A stretch of 64,000 bases of DNA, taken from NCBI GenBank assembly GCA_003586115.2, contig QVOM02000116.1, positions 42,479,024-42,543,023 on the forward strand, in the 5' to 3' direction. The position numbers and the translations under genes were made by a program. Of the stretch, positions 24,000 through 37,000 are shown piece after piece. The notes beneath the pieces were generated by a model. That model ran no database searches, was not told the DNA's origin, and was given only the letters and a program-made list of their open reading frames with translations. Within the stretch, counting starts at the first letter, position 1. Each line of letters opens with the position of its first letter. This stretch comes from Salvator merianae. Taxonomy: Eukaryota; Chordata; Lepidosauria; Squamata; Teiidae.

Positions 24000-26213
24000 G
24001 GTTTAAGATTTTCAAGGTCTGCAGAAGGAATGGGAAAGGCAGAGAGATACAAGGAATACTAAGGTGTACCAAACCACACAAACCTCAGTTTGTTTGTTTT
24101 TACCAGAAGTCTCACACAACCATTGAGTCATGTATAAAACACTGGCAGAAGTATCTGGGGATTAAGAAACATTAACAATAAAAGAAGCAAACAGCAGTAA
24201 TCATAAACTGTTTTCTTAATGTCACAACAGACTTGGAAAAATCCAAATAAAGGACAGAAAGCGCCTTGAATTGATTGCAGAACCTTCTGGTGGGTAAATC
24301 ACTAGAGTCAATTTGAACATATAGTGCTGTCAAGGTGTCATTCTGACAGAGTGTCATTTTTAATGATAGTGATGCTTTTTGTGCTGTCAGGAGGCTTCAT
24401 TACACTGATATGTATGAACTGTAGTGTCAGAGTTAAAATCAAATCTTAAAAGCTAATCTCCCATGCTCTTTATTTCAGCAAGATATTAAGCAGCATCACC
24501 ACTGAGTAAAAGCAAAACAAAAACAAATGAATAAGAGCCCCCAATAAATAAATATCTCAGAAGTCAAAGAAACAAATGCATGTCTCAGAAGAATGCCATT
24601 TCTGACGATTTAAGAAAATGCTTGAAGGGAATTCATTAAGTGAAAGGCAAATTTGGAGTGCTGTAAACCACAGTCCCTGCTACAAAAAAGCTTGTTGTCA
24701 CCAGATCTGTTTCCTATCGATTCAGCAAAAAATAAAAATAAAAAGTTGTCAGGTCCTGTTCTTACTAAAGACAGAGTCAGAGGAGGAGGAAGGAAAAAAG
24801 AGAAACTTAAGCATCTGCTTACTAAGCTGTTTGCAAACCTCACAATAAAGTAAGACCATAAACTATGTTTTTAGAATTTTGCTGAATGGGATAAGATATC
24901 CAACACATTTTGTGTTTAATGAACTCATTCCTATTTGCTGAATAATATCAGACCTTAGCTCGTTGTCGAAATGCTTTGCCAAATGAACTCTCCTTGCTGT
25001 CATCAAATAGCTGCATTTCATTCATTGTTTTTTGAAGTCGCCCATGAAGTTTGGAGTTATGGAGAAGTTATTTGAACCAGGAAATCTGAAGCAAAATCTA
25101 CAGCCATGCACTCTTTGGGCTCAAGTAAAATATATCTCTACAATCTGGATGTAGTTGTATTGCAAATCAATACAATGTACTTGCTGCTTTTGGAGTCACA
25201 AAGCTTTCCCTACATCCAGATCAGAAAGATGGGACCTCTTCCTCTAAAGAGCTTATCATCCTTCTCATCAAAGATTTAACCTGAAGCATCTTCCCCACCT
25301 ACCTCCAGCTGCAGTCCCCTTCAAGACTGCCAAGAGCTTGGCTTCTTCCTCTGATTGCTTCTCCTGGAGGATCTTGACCTTCTTTTTATTCTGCTCTCTC
25401 CCAGTCTGACCTCCCTCCCAGTTTGTTCCCCCAGACTGTTTCTTCTTGATGGCCATTTCCCCTTCCTTCAAGCATCCTTCATTGCCCCATGCACAAGTTG
25501 CCTGGAAAAGGCACCCCAGAAGAGCACCATACAATCTACAAGCTGCTCTCACCCTGCCTGCATATTCTGTTTTCTTCCTCCCTGAACCTCCTGCTAGGTT
25601 ACACTACAGTTGCCTCAAACACCTGCCCCTCCTTCAAATATTCACGTTTGTAAATCTTGATTGACTATTTGTTTCTTTAGATATCCAGATAGTTATTTAG
25701 GTAATTCCACTGCGATCACAAAATTGAATTGTGTGTTCGATCATGCCTTTGCCCCATTTATCTGTCTGCATGGATACGGTATGTAGCTATGTGCATGTAT
25801 GCCTGTGTACACGATGCTGCTGCTACCTCAGCGTTATTTATTTATTTAACTCAATTTAACTCTCACATCTAAATGTGGAAAACAAGTCTGTTTAAAAAGT
25901 TATGCAGCTTCAGTCTTCCGGATTCCAATAGGCCTTTTGCAAATAAATACGATTACAGGAAAATGAGATTAGCTGGGGGAGTTATCTAGCTCCATATCCT
26001 TTGTATGACGCAGGTGGCACACAGGTTTTTGTTTGTTTGTTGACTGAGTGCATTGACAAAAAGAAAAGCAAAACTACTGAGTGTTTTTACAGATGTTAAA
26101 CTCTCTTGGAGAAGTAGCCAATCAAAATTCAGTCTTCCTGCTTTAGATACAGAGTATATGTCAGCAGTGAGATTTCATGATTACTTAAATTATTTCTAAA
26201 CTGTTTTTAAAAA
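24000..26213. other. Unassigned stretch
   Basis: I see no gene or clear repeat. Positions 25340-25660 are pyrimidine-rich but have no repeat unit. Confidence 0.4.
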
Positions 26214-26800
26214 GGCTGCTTCCACACCTTCCTCCCTTGCAGCAGTTTAACTAGTCCACCCCACGCTGTCGCAGTCTAAGCGCAGAAGGTGCCACCTGCA
26301 TCACAAAGGTTGGTACACTGTTGTCTCAGTCCAATACTGGCAGCAATGTGGATGCACCTTCCCTGCTGCTCCAGGCAAAGCACCACCCACTCACCACAAG
26401 CCACCATCCAGCCTTTGCTGTGATTGGCCCATGTCCCCATTGCTCCAACATCACATCTAGTGCAAGAGGGTGGGGCTGAACTACCTCCATTTCAGGGTTT
26501 TGAAGATGATCTTTGAAGTTTGCATAAAGTACAATAGAAAGCACCAGTCCTATCTTGGAAGCTTATGCAATCTTTGGAGATTATCTTCAAAGTTAATGCA
26601 AGCTTCGAAGATGAGGTTGTGGCATTTTTCTCATTCTGGACCCAATGTGGAAGTGTCAATGCCTGGACTGGAACGGATGGTGTTAGTAGGAGTGCAGACC
26701 TTTTCAAACAGGTCAATGCTAAACTGGGACCAGAATGGTGCTAGTCCTGGGCAAAAGAAGCATACTAGTGAGCAGCTTATTCTGGCAGTGTAGAAAGGCC
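26214..26800. mobile_element. Harbinger-like MITE, 0.6 kb
   Basis: The left end GGCTGCTTCCACACC and the right end, minus strand, GGCCTTTCTACACTG are diverged inverted repeats of the same type as those at 48164, 50997 and 51511. Flanks are A-rich (AAA left, TAA right), so the target duplication is unclear. The interior has no coding frame of note. Confidence 0.5.
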
Positions 26801-27190
26801 TAAAGAGAAAGAGGGGCAGAGGGGGAGGAGGGGGAAAGAACTGGCAAAGAATTTAATCAATGTTCCTTCTCTGTAACCTATCTGTGGTATTTTCAGGCAA
26901 ATCAAAATAGCAGTTTTAGGAAGATACCATAAAACAAGGCACAATGAGACAATGCATGATATGTTCATATATTCACTATCCATTGCAGCTCCATAGATCT
27001 GTTTGCCATTAAGAAATTAATGTAACTTTTAAGCTTGACAGTTTAGCTTTTCACATGGAGTATGTTCTGGTTTACCCAGCAGCCAAGACAAAAAGGAATG
27101 AATTAAGATAATGAAGGATAAAAGATGGATTGGATGCAATAACATTTCTATATCCTTAACGGTGGGAAAACCTATGGTTATATCAGCTCA
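26801..27190. other. Unassigned stretch
   Basis: I see no gene or repeat. Confidence 0.4.
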
Positions 27191-28150
27191 TATACTGTAG
27201 GTTGAGGACAATAGTCCATGAGGTCCAGCAGCTTTCTTTTTCCAACAATGAATTGTAAGGTAGGATCTGCAAAGCCCCTTTGGATCATGCCAGAAGGGCA
27301 GCCAGCACACGGTATTTGGATGTCACCGTGCAGCAAAAGAGTGCCTGGAAAGCAGTGACTGCACATCAGCACCAGCACCAGACCCAGTGCAGAATCTGCT
27401 CCTGGAACTGCTACTGGAACCTGCCTATCTCCTGCCCCAGAGCCCATCAAAGTTTCTAGATGGAAACTTTGATGGATCCCAGGAGACTTTGGGAGCTTCC
27501 ACACCACATTCCCCAGTGATAACTGCAGAGGCCAACCAGGCATGATAGTAGCCCATCCCAGCCTACCTTTGGAGCTGGGGAATAAAAGTTCCCTGGCTTT
27601 GAAGGTTCAGGACAGGTAGATTTGGGCTGTTAGCACATAAATAACCTTGGAAGTGGGTCATTTAAAGAGCCTAGCAAAATGTCGCTGGACTCTGGAACAT
27701 AGTGTGGCCCACTCCTGCTACTACCAGCTGTCTGCATGTTGGCAGCGGGAATGGGACTCAGCTTTGGGCCACAAGGGAGATTATTTTAAACTGATCTCCT
27801 ACTGGAGTGCTCTGGGACATGGTTTCCATGCCTGGGAGTGGATCAGGGTCAGGATCCATGTGACCAGTGTGTTCTCTGGGAGGCATGGTCTCCCAAGGAT
27901 CATGCTAGTATGCAGTCCCTGTGGCCCCAAGCCATATCTGTCACAGTTCCCACAGATGTTACACTGTACAGATGTTCACACTGTACAGAGGATACCTTTT
28001 GTTACCCAGTTTTGAAGTTAGCACAAGCTGGGGAAACTCTTCACATCGCTCCTGGGCTGCTGCAAGTGTTCCAACTGTGGAGCAGTCTCCACAGCACATA
28101 CTATGCTATGTGTGCAGAAGTTATCTCTGATTGTTCTTGGAAGCTCACCA
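27191..28150. mobile_element. Possible decayed MITE region
   Basis: It carries GGAATAAAAGTTCCCTGGCT (about 27580), resembling GGAACAAAAGTTCCTGGCC in the 48164 element. There is also a perfect 13-bp stem (27444-27456 with 27463-27475). No terminal repeats were found, so the assignment is tentative. The open frames here lack any domain signature. Confidence 0.3.
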
Positions 28151-30429
28151 ACTGTTACTAATAGACTTCTCCTATAGTGGCCTCTAGTAGTAAACTGGAA
28201 CTTGCTTAAACAAAAGATTGGATGAATTCCTCCATACTTCCAGCTAGCACAGCAAGAAGGGAAGAGCTTTCTCAAGCCATTTATTGCAGATTCGAAAGTT
28301 CAAGGAAGAGATACAATGGATTTCATATAGGTTTCTCTTTCAACAGAAACATCATTTGACAATATCTCTTTTCTAATTGTCAACATTGAAAGGCAGATTC
28401 TAGCCTTATATTTTAATTTAATGCTACAATCTGTTTCAGTATTGGAGAGGTTAATTTAATCTTTCTCTTTGTCTGTTCTATATTTCAGTCTGCTTTGGTA
28501 GGGAGATAGTTGCATTTTGTAAACACTCAGTTATTACTCTTAATTCCAGACCTGCAATTCTACTGCAAAAAATAACTGCAAAAATATTTAGTATTTGGGT
28601 GCTCCCAGTTTTATCTGCTTCTTAGTATTATGGTTTCACTTCATTTTTCATTGTGTTGTCTTCTGCTTTTGTTGATTTCACATATTTGAACCCAGGAAAG
28701 ATAGTAGGCCTACTGTCTTCCAGCCTCATCAATCATCTACAACAAGTAGGAGGTACACAGCCTACATAGCTACTTATTTTATGCTGACTGAGAGATGGCT
28801 CAGCAGTTTGCCTCTTGTTACAATCCAAACAAATAGTTTGCCCATGCCAACTGTATTATTTAACAGAAATTAAAAATGTGCTTTCTGCCACATGTTCACC
28901 ATAATAACTGAGTGCTAAAGTTGCCAGTTTTCCAGAGGACCGTTCTGAAATAGCGAAATCATAAGATACAAGGGAATAAATCCAGTCCTATCAACTGTAA
29001 CCTGAATAAAGATAATTGGTTTCTTTTATTCTGCTGCAGTTTTTAATTAACTTGCTGGTACCAGAACTTTCCATCATTATTAATTTGTTTTTAGCAAAAG
29101 GTCCTTGTGGTTTGCATACCTTTAAGATTTAGCATCATTACAACAGAGTTCCTTCATCTCCTTTTCCTAGAATTTCCATCCTCCCATCCTTTCTTTACCC
29201 AGGTGTATACATGCCTGCTGATTTTGGAAAACAGTTTGCAAACTGATTCAGTAGAATGTAGTGCTTGAAAGATTAATGCATGAGGCCCTATCCACGTGGG
29301 CACTCGGTGTGTTTCAGGGGATGCTCTGGGAGCAAGGCGTCTTCACTGATTAGCTTCCAGATTTTGGTAATTAATTCTGGTTTCTTTTGCTCTCTCTCTC
29401 TTGTAAATCTTCTCTCTTTCTGGCTGTTTTTATTACATTTTGCACTGTTTCTATCCTGCTTATGAACAGCAATGGAATTAGCTCCCAAGCCTCTTTAGCT
29501 GGCCCTGAGATCTGTTTAATTGTAGGCCATGAAAAAGTACTCTTGAGGGGCAGTTGTCGAGACTGCTCTCTCTTTCCCTTTATGTGGAGGAATGACTCCC
29601 ATGGGCATGATTTCCAGCTGAAACCTTTCCAAAATGGACGGCCAACTTGCAGCCATATTTCTGGATCTCTGCAGTGGATCCAGGTGGAAACATCACTGCT
29701 TACAAGCTGTGTTTCATTTGTAAGAGCAATTAGGGACCTGTAGGAGGAATTGCATTTGCCCACTGTACTGTTGCTCTTGTGGCTAGCCCTGTGCCTCCTA
29801 CCATTGCAGTTGCCTCTTTGGCTGCCTGCATGCATTTAGCCTTCAGCACAAACTAGAGTCTTAGAAGGTTTTCTTTTTAGAGGCAATAAGACCTTTTGGA
29901 CCTCATTCTGTAATTACCAAGGTCTGCCATGGAGGACTTCCTGTTAGAGACAAAGAAATCTCCATTGGTGTCTTCACTGACACTGATAAAAATAACAGAG
30001 GACAAGTGTATCCTGATGGTTATTTTTTTCAGCTTCAATTCTGAACAGAATAAACCCCATCAAGGCATATTTCACCAAAGGCTGGAGTAGAAGGACTTTG
30101 GCCTTGAATGTTCTTTTCCGCTGCACTTGCTTGTTGTCCTCGACACATTTCTTTTCCTTTATTTACTTTTACTTTTTATACTTTAGTATATTAAACTCTG
30201 TTTTAACCATTTTTTTTTAACAAACTTGCTTTTAAAAAATAAATTAAAAGGATTCCCTGCGGCTCTCAGTCCCATCCCCAGTGTGAAAGGGATAACAGCT
30301 TCAGAGGCAAGCAAGAGGAAACTAGCATAGTGCGTGCACAATCTGCGAAGGCCCCAGCATTCAGGAGCATCGGCAGTCACTCCCGAATCCTACTAGCTGT
30401 GGATAGCTAAATTACTGTCCATAGTTTGA
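28151..30429. other. Unassigned stretch
   Basis: No recognised repeat or gene. The longest frame on the minus strand (29371-29835) has no domain signature and no splice or codon support that I can see. Confidence 0.4.
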
Positions 30430-30745
30430 CTGGGAACAGCTGGACTACTCCCATTCAGCAGCATTCATACCTGCTTCTGGGTGCAAATGCTGCAGGCCAT
30501 GGCGTGGTGTGGTTGTGGCTGCACAATTGCATGCTGTGTCCCCAGTCACCATGATAGTGGCCAGACATTTCCATGGCCACTGTTATGGCAGGTGGGCCAG
30601 CATCTGCACTGCAAGTGCTGGAAACCCAGTTTGGGGCTGTTTCAGCCTTTACAGTGTGGATGGCCACTGCACCGCTGGGTCTGTTCTAGCATAGAATTGA
30701 ACCATATAGTTATACCATTCTATGCTGGCAAGTGTGAACAGGCCC
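30430..30745. mobile_element. MITE related to 33998-34310
   Basis: GTCACCATGATAGTGGCCAG with ACATTTCC matches the complement of 34050-34095. The right end, minus strand, GGGCCTGTTCACACTTGCC matches the terminal repeat GGGGTCTGTTCACACTTTAC of that element. A 10-bp stem (AGCATAGAAT 30688-30697 with 30717-30726) sits next to the right end. The left end was not found. Confidence 0.5.
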
Positions 30746-32035
30746 ATGGATGGTGAATGACAATCATACTAGTTCATCTTGAAAGAAGGAAAGAAATGGG
30801 CTGGATTACACAAAAGTAGCTGCTAAGAAAAAACATAGAACAAATGTAATCCAATAGGTACAATGAGAGCAGTCATTAAATGCAATAAATACAGTTTCTT
30901 AAAAAAAAAAATCTGCTGAAAATATCTTGTATATGTATTTGTATATAGCAGAGTACTGTATACACTTGCTCTGTTAACTTTTAAGGACTTGCTGCCAAAG
31001 ACTAATATGAACATCCTGACTCATTGTGATTTTATAATCAAAATAGGGATGTTAGAGAACACAAACAACCCTGACTTTTTTGAGCTAACCGGAGACAGTT
31101 TGCATTCACAGAAGGCAACTGAATTGGATGGAATTTCTTCCACAAAGAGACAGGCTGTATCCATCCAGCCAAAAACAGTTGCCTCCCAAATGCTGCTAGA
31201 GCTTAACAGACTAATGGGCCACCCTCCATCAGCCTACAGACCCCTGCGCCCCATGTGCCAAAAGGAGGAGGAGAATTTATAGGCTGATTTCTGTCCATGC
31301 CATTTTCACCTTGAACTGAAATGGCTGATCTCTGGACCAATGACTGGTCCATTATGCAAATGGTAACTTCATAGCTAGGAAACTTTTGTTCTGCAGCTGT
31401 GAAGATTACAGAAACTATAGACCTTTTAACCAGAGTGCCTCCTATCTCTTCAGGGGATCCCCCTACATTCTGCCCTTGATAGCCAGAATCACAACCATCT
31501 GGAACCTTACGCAGAGATATGGGTTTGGTGGAGGATATCTTTATTTCCTAAAAGACAAGAGAAGAGGTAGTTGTGAGGGGGAAATAAATTTTGTTTCTTT
31601 ATTTGGTCAACCCGTAGAAGGTGAAAAATAACTGGCCAACAGCTGCAGAGCAGCATGAAGAAGATTAAAAACTATGTCTTATTAGACTTTGAAACTTGTT
31701 TATGGAAGACATATAATGGACCTCAGATTCCAGGCATGTGTTGCCTATAAAATGGATCTAGAACTGGTTGGGTGGACAAGTAGCTAAATGTCATGAAGCA
31801 GCCTAATTTGGATCAGCCTTAGATATTCACCTGTTTTAAGTGAACTATAAGATGGGGCCCTTGGTTGTAGCCGTTCATCTGAAGAACATAATTCCATCTA
31901 CAGTTATGACAGTGCAGCATCCATCTCTGCAAGTAAGGCTGCAATCCTGGAGAATGCTTAGGAAGGCCAGGAGTAACAAAAGAGAAGCAGTCAGCAGCAG
32001 CATGCAAGTGGTATAGGGATTAATGTGGTAGTGTC
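30746..32035. other. Unassigned stretch
   Basis: I see no recognised gene or repeat. Open frames at 30989-31282 and 31386-31631 show no domain motif. Confidence 0.4.
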
Positions 32036-32356
32036 AGCAAGCTAGTGAGGCAGTCAATGGGCAAAGGTGAGGGAGGTTAAACAGGCAGCTTAGTAAGCAT
32101 GGGAGAGGATATGCTATGGAAAGATGTGGGCTAAGCAAGTAAGGGAGTGGACAGGTGAGCAAAGAAGAGGGTAATGGTGAACAGCAAAGAGGGAGAGAAG
32201 GCAACAAGGCAGGTTGGCAGATGAGTGAAAAGAGGGGACCAATTGAGAAAATGATGGAAACAAAGGGATGACTAAGCAAACAAAGGAAGGGAGAGGGTAA
32301 GATATGAAAAGGAGTTAGAGTGGAAAGGAAAGGGAGAGTGAGGGAATATGGGTGGT
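32036..32356. repeat. Purine-rich degenerate tract
   Basis: About 320 bases of mostly A and G with loosely recurring AGCAAGTGAGG-, GGCAAC- and AAAGGGA-like words. It looks like a decayed minisatellite; no fixed period is evident by eye. Confidence 0.4.
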
Positions 32357-32638
32357 AACTGTGGTATACCCTCCCAAAGGAATCCACTATATCTGGTAAT
32401 GTTATGTCTGTAGTTGATCTTCATATTCCTTCCCTAAAGTGACTGCATTAGTCCACCTAAGGGTAGGAATGATCTGAACCTGTAGCACAAACAATAGCAA
32501 ATTAGGACGGGAATATGTATTCCAGCTGCCCATTTTAAATCTCATTCCAGGGAGACATTTTGTTTTGAAAAGTATCAGCAAAGTTGCTATTGTCCATTGA
32601 ATATTTCATTTGACAGAAACTAGCAAGTCCCTGGGCAG

Positions 32639-32783
32639 TAGAGATGCGCCAAACTGGTTTTGTCAATTTGTCATTCACAGCAAATGGGGTGTTTGCATGT
32701 GAACTGAAGTCCCCCCCCCCAGTTCAAAACCCCCAGCTGGAATTGAACCAAAACCACTAAATTTCAGTTCATGTGCATACCTA
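32639..32783. mobile_element. 145-bp hAT MITE with perfect 8-bp duplication
   Basis: The ends TAGAGATGCGCC (left) and TAGGTATGCACA (right, minus strand) are inverted repeats. Exact 8-bp duplications CTGGGCAG flank it at 32631-32638 and 32784-32791. The interior holds AAACTGGTTTTG- and GTTCAAAAC-like words and a C run. It is noncoding. Confidence 0.85.
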
Positions 32784-32996
32784 CTGGGCAGTCACTTCTG
32801 TTTTAAATAGGCACCAAACAAAGCAGAAGACATTCCGGCATATTCGTGGTGGGGAAGGTACCTCCCAGGCTGTGTAGCAGAAGTGTCCTCCTCACTAGTT
32901 GATGCTAGATGGATGTGTACAGGGAGTAGGAGAGCAGAAATAGAAAAATCTCCTTTGCAGAAATCAAGCATCAAGCAGCTCTAGGCCAGAGGAACC

Positions 32997-33016
32997 TTTT
33001 TTTTTTTTTTTTTTTT
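32997..33016. repeat. Poly(T), 20 bases
   Basis: A homopolymer; no retroelement body was recognised on either side. Confidence 0.9.
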
Positions 33017-33997
33017 GGTTACTCTACAACAAAATTATATCCAGTTTAAATTTCCAATCTGAATAAAAACAGTCTGTTTCTGTGGAATATATAGCTCACC
33101 ATCTAGTGAAACTTTCTAGGTCCTTGGCATTTTGAAGCGTGCCAATAATTTTGAACTGAGTCATGCCAAAGGACGAGAGTAATGCATGCAATCTGAGACA
33201 TTCTGTACTCTGTTGGTTGAAACATCAGAAAACATTCAGGGAGGAACAACTGTTTTGGCAGGGTGTGGCCTCTTTAACCTCCAATGGCTATTTATGTATT
33301 GGGGAGTGGCAGGCCATTAGCCTTTTGTACAGATTAGAAAGAGCGAAAAAAAGCATGCTGTACTTGAGCCAGATATAGCCTGAAAGTGGATTTGTTGACA
33401 ATGTATTAATGCAGCTTTGATGCACTCTGTTAAAAAGCTCATGGCCTGCTCTGTTGCAATTTTCATTATTTTAGTCATAAAGATGGAAGAAGTCATTGCC
33501 ACAGCATTAAATCTGCTGGTTGGTTTCAGTTTTTCTTTAAAACAAAAACAACAAATTTAAGCTCTCTGCTTTTGGCATCACAGGTCCTTTGTGGGAAGGG
33601 GGGTTGAGCACAGCATGTTTGTAGCTAGTAGAGAGAATACTTAAACCTACAGTGGAAGGAAATGACTGTGTCCTTCCTTTTCCTTTCTGTAGCTTGTTGA
33701 CCAGGAATATTTGAAAGGCTCACATAGTACCCTGCTGGTTAGGAAGTAAACAATATTTATATCCTAGTAAGCTTCTGCTTTATGCTCTTAAATGCTGAAA
33801 ATATGAACACCACCATACAAATATATATGCACCCCATGTCAGGAAGAGTGGTAAAATATGGTACTCCTAGGATATTTTGCTTAAAGTTCTTTTTTCTTTT
33901 TAGAAACTGATTTTTGTTTTATTTTGTCTAGAGCAGCAACAGATAAAATTCTTCAAAGCATGATGTAAACAGAGCCAAGATAAGTTTATTTAATCAG
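33017..33997. other. Unassigned stretch
   Basis: I see no gene or repeat. Confidence 0.4.
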
Positions 33998-34310
33998 GGA
34001 CCCTTTTTACACTTTCCACCTTAGAACAGGATATGCTGGTGTCCCGCACCATGACAGCAGCTGGGAAACGTCCGGCCACTGCCATGGTGACCAGGAATGC
34101 TGCACAATGATGCAGATGCAGAGTGTGAACACAGTGTACTGGGATCAGTCCAGCTGCTCCATTACAGCTGTGGAGCACAATTTTATGCTCCACAGCAAGT
34201 AGCAATCGGGAGCAGCTGTAATCTGTTCCCAATTGGCAGAGCCTCCACGAAATGCAGAAGCACTTCACTAGTGAACGTCCCAACTAATGTAAAGTGTGAA
34301 CAGACCCCGG
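33998..34310. mobile_element. MITE with TTCACACTTT-type ends
   Basis: The left end GGACCCTTTTTACACTTT and the right end, minus strand, GGGGTCTGTTCACACTTT are inverted. Near the centre is a perfect 11-bp stem (GCTGTGGAGCA 34167-34177 with 34186-34196). Target duplication is unclear, so the superfamily is open. It is related to 30430-30745. Confidence 0.6.
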
Positions 34311-36707
34311 GATAAATGAATATAGTAACCTGGTTGAAGTAGTGAAATAACTATTCTACATATTACTTTCTAGCAGTGTTTTCAAGGTCTCTTAACCCTG
34401 ATGAATGATGTGAGTATACTGTAATGTTGCGTATTCTCCTTTTCTCTCATCTTAGATATGCCGTTTTGCTATATTGAAAATAAAAGAGTGTTCCTGTTGT
34501 TTGTAATTGTTGCACAGATGAGGGAATTTTAACAAGCATTGGCTGCATGGCAAGCTACACTTGCTGATACTCCTTCTTCTATGCAGCCATTTAAGGAGCA
34601 GGATCACTGCCGTCTTTTTTATATGATAGCCCTAGGTACAACAAAGATGAAGTGAGACCAGAGGGAAACTCATGTGTGGTTTGTGGATTGGTACAATCAG
34701 GTGGTAAAGCAGGTAGCAGGAGTACAATAGTTGCACCATTATATGGACTTCTGCACATAATTGTTAATCTGGGAGTTGGCTGCTGGACCTCATCGGTCTG
34801 CATGTTAGTGTGGATCTATGAGGCCTCACCCTCTGTGAGTGGACCTGTTTAAACAAGTCAGCTGGAGACCAGTGGGCCCTGGTTCAGACAAACAAGCAGA
34901 AGGCACCTCCACCTCTGTACTCAGGACTACTGGGGAACCATTTTGGTGGCTTACCAAAGCATGTGACCAAAATGGGTCCCTCATGCAAACTGTGGGGCTC
35001 AGGCAGAGGTTGGCCCAGGTCACATTTTGCCTATGATTCTGATCCCAGTTTCCAGATATCATCTCACTTGTCACAGTTTGGGGTTGTTTTGCTGTGTTCC
35101 TAAATTCTGCTTTGAACCTAAGCTTTCACAAAATGGCTACAAGAGCTTAGGTTCAGATCAAAACTATGGAACATGCATGGCATAGCACCCCAAAAAACTG
35201 TGCAAGGAATAAATTTGGTATTTCAAGCAATAAGAAGCAACAAAAAGTGTTCCTGAACTCGAACTCCCCCAAAATTAAAACCAGCACACAGCAGTATGTA
35301 GGTGACTGATGACTGGGCACCATTGAAACAGAAATGGGAAAGACTTGCTGCCTTATCTATTTTAGTGTTTGTTCTGCTGCCTTTTAAAAAGCAGTTGGAC
35401 ATCAGCCTCCCTGAACAGAAGCGTCTGATTAGGAACTCCCTTCTCCTCAGTTCACCCTAAGATGTCCAGTAGCTCAGGACAGAAAACAAAAATCTTGGAG
35501 GCTGCATTTGGATAAGTTATGCTTTAAAGTTCTGTTTGTGTCGACAAAGCCAATGTAAAGAGTTCAATCTGGCCTTTTAAATTCATGTTGCTAGCAAAAA
35601 CCTTCTGAAACTGCAAGTAGTTTTTCTGGCATGTGTAAGCTTCATTCTTGAGAAACTTGCTGTGCTCCCTGCCTTCTCAGGAATCAAAACAAAAACCTTG
35701 GCATGTTTGCAAAGAACCTTTTTTCCCCCCTACTTCCTGGTGTGGTGTGATGTAATTTTGGCACAAGCTGAGCTATTGTTTCATTGAAATTCCCTTTAAA
35801 TGTTCCTTGCGCGCTAGCAATGTACAGATCAAGGAATGGGATGGGAATTGCGAAGTGCAGCAGCTCCCACTTTCCTTTCAGCTAAACACCAGTGGTTTAG
35901 AAAATATCCACAGGATGCATCGCTAATCCTTCTCTTTCCTGTTACCACCTTACCCCTCCTCATGTTCTTGTTTTCTTCTCTTTTACTCATACTACATTAC
36001 AGCATAGTTTACAGAATAGCACTTCCTCTGTATCCTTGCCCCTTATAAACTAGACAGCTGCTGGCACTGTTACACAGACATTCCAGGGCTGAGATAACAA
36101 AGACAGGTAAACATATAACAATGGAAAGTTCCCATTTTTTCATATCTTTGCCTTTACTACGGATGGAAGATGCTATTGTGATAATGGTATTATAATATTA
36201 TTTGTAAAGTGGATCATATTTCGTTAATCAGCAGATATGCTTGGTACCATTATCTGAAACTATCCTGCTTTATATAAACACATTGTTTACGTAGGTGAGA
36301 AAGAGGGTGAGGGAGGGAGAGAGATGTCGGGGGCATTTAAAGTTACCTTTTATGGTGCAAAGTTCACACCAATATTACAATATTTTCCCTGGTTTCTGTG
36401 ATGGTTCCCAGGAGAAGCATTCAGTAGTCTTACTGACTTGCACTTTCCTTGGATCCTTGAAATGATTTTCAAAATCCATTTGTAAAACTTGTGATAAGAT
36501 GAAACCAAAAAGATATGTCTGAACAGGCAGTCACTCCAGATAGTATCTCCTAGATATGGGAGTTAGCTGGACTTCTGATGGCACGTATCACATCTCATGG
36601 ACAAGGTAAATAGAGACTGCATCCAGGAAGGGCCTAAAACATGGGAATATCTCAAGGCTATATTGGGATTGACACATATATCCATGGCATTCTGAGCATG
36701 ACTCTGG
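34311..36707. other. Unassigned stretch
   Basis: A weak inverted repeat (CATTTTGGT with ACCAAAATG, about 34941-34978) in a GC-richer block suggests another decayed MITE between about 34590 and 35070. No gene is seen. Confidence 0.35.
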
Positions 36708-37000
36708 GATATAAGGGTAAAATTCCAGTATATCACTATTCCAGGAAAATCAGTCCCTAACCTGGGTTTTCTCAAAAATGTGATAAGGCTTATCTTGTCT
36801 GGATACTTGCTTCTGGGATCCTTGTTGAAGAAAATGTTCACTCCACATGCACGGGGAAAAGCTGGGCTAAAAATGCATGTGGGAGTCAGCATTTGTGCAC
36901 TTCTGGGTATTTTGCACCACTGAAATACCCAGAAGTACCCATCACACCATCATAGGAGCAGCACCAAATAGAGGTAAGAGCCTGGGTTTGCTGCAGAATT
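36708..37000. mobile_element. Hairpin-bearing interspersed repeat, copy 1
   Basis: It aligns by eye with 52972-53275 over its length: GGGTAAAATTCCAGTATATC versus GGGTGAAATTCTGTGATATT, CTATTCCAGGAAAATCA versus CTATTCCAAGAAAATCA, and GGATACTTGCT versus GGATGCTTGCT. It contains a perfect 14-bp stem (36899-36912 with 36923-36936, 10-base loop). Diverged inverted GGCTTATC/GGCTCTTACC segments bracket the right part, so it is probably a MITE. I cannot name the family. Confidence 0.65.

Noticed and set aside
23710..24175. Frames rich in FLSFFLSF, KERKKERK or EGRKEGRK repeats (also near 40000, 47500, 50500 and 57400)
   Set aside because: They are translations of tetranucleotide microsatellites.
29371..29835. 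154-codon minus-strand frame as a possible exon
   Set aside because: An overlapping frame of similar length exists on the other strand, and no motif or convincing splice context was seen.
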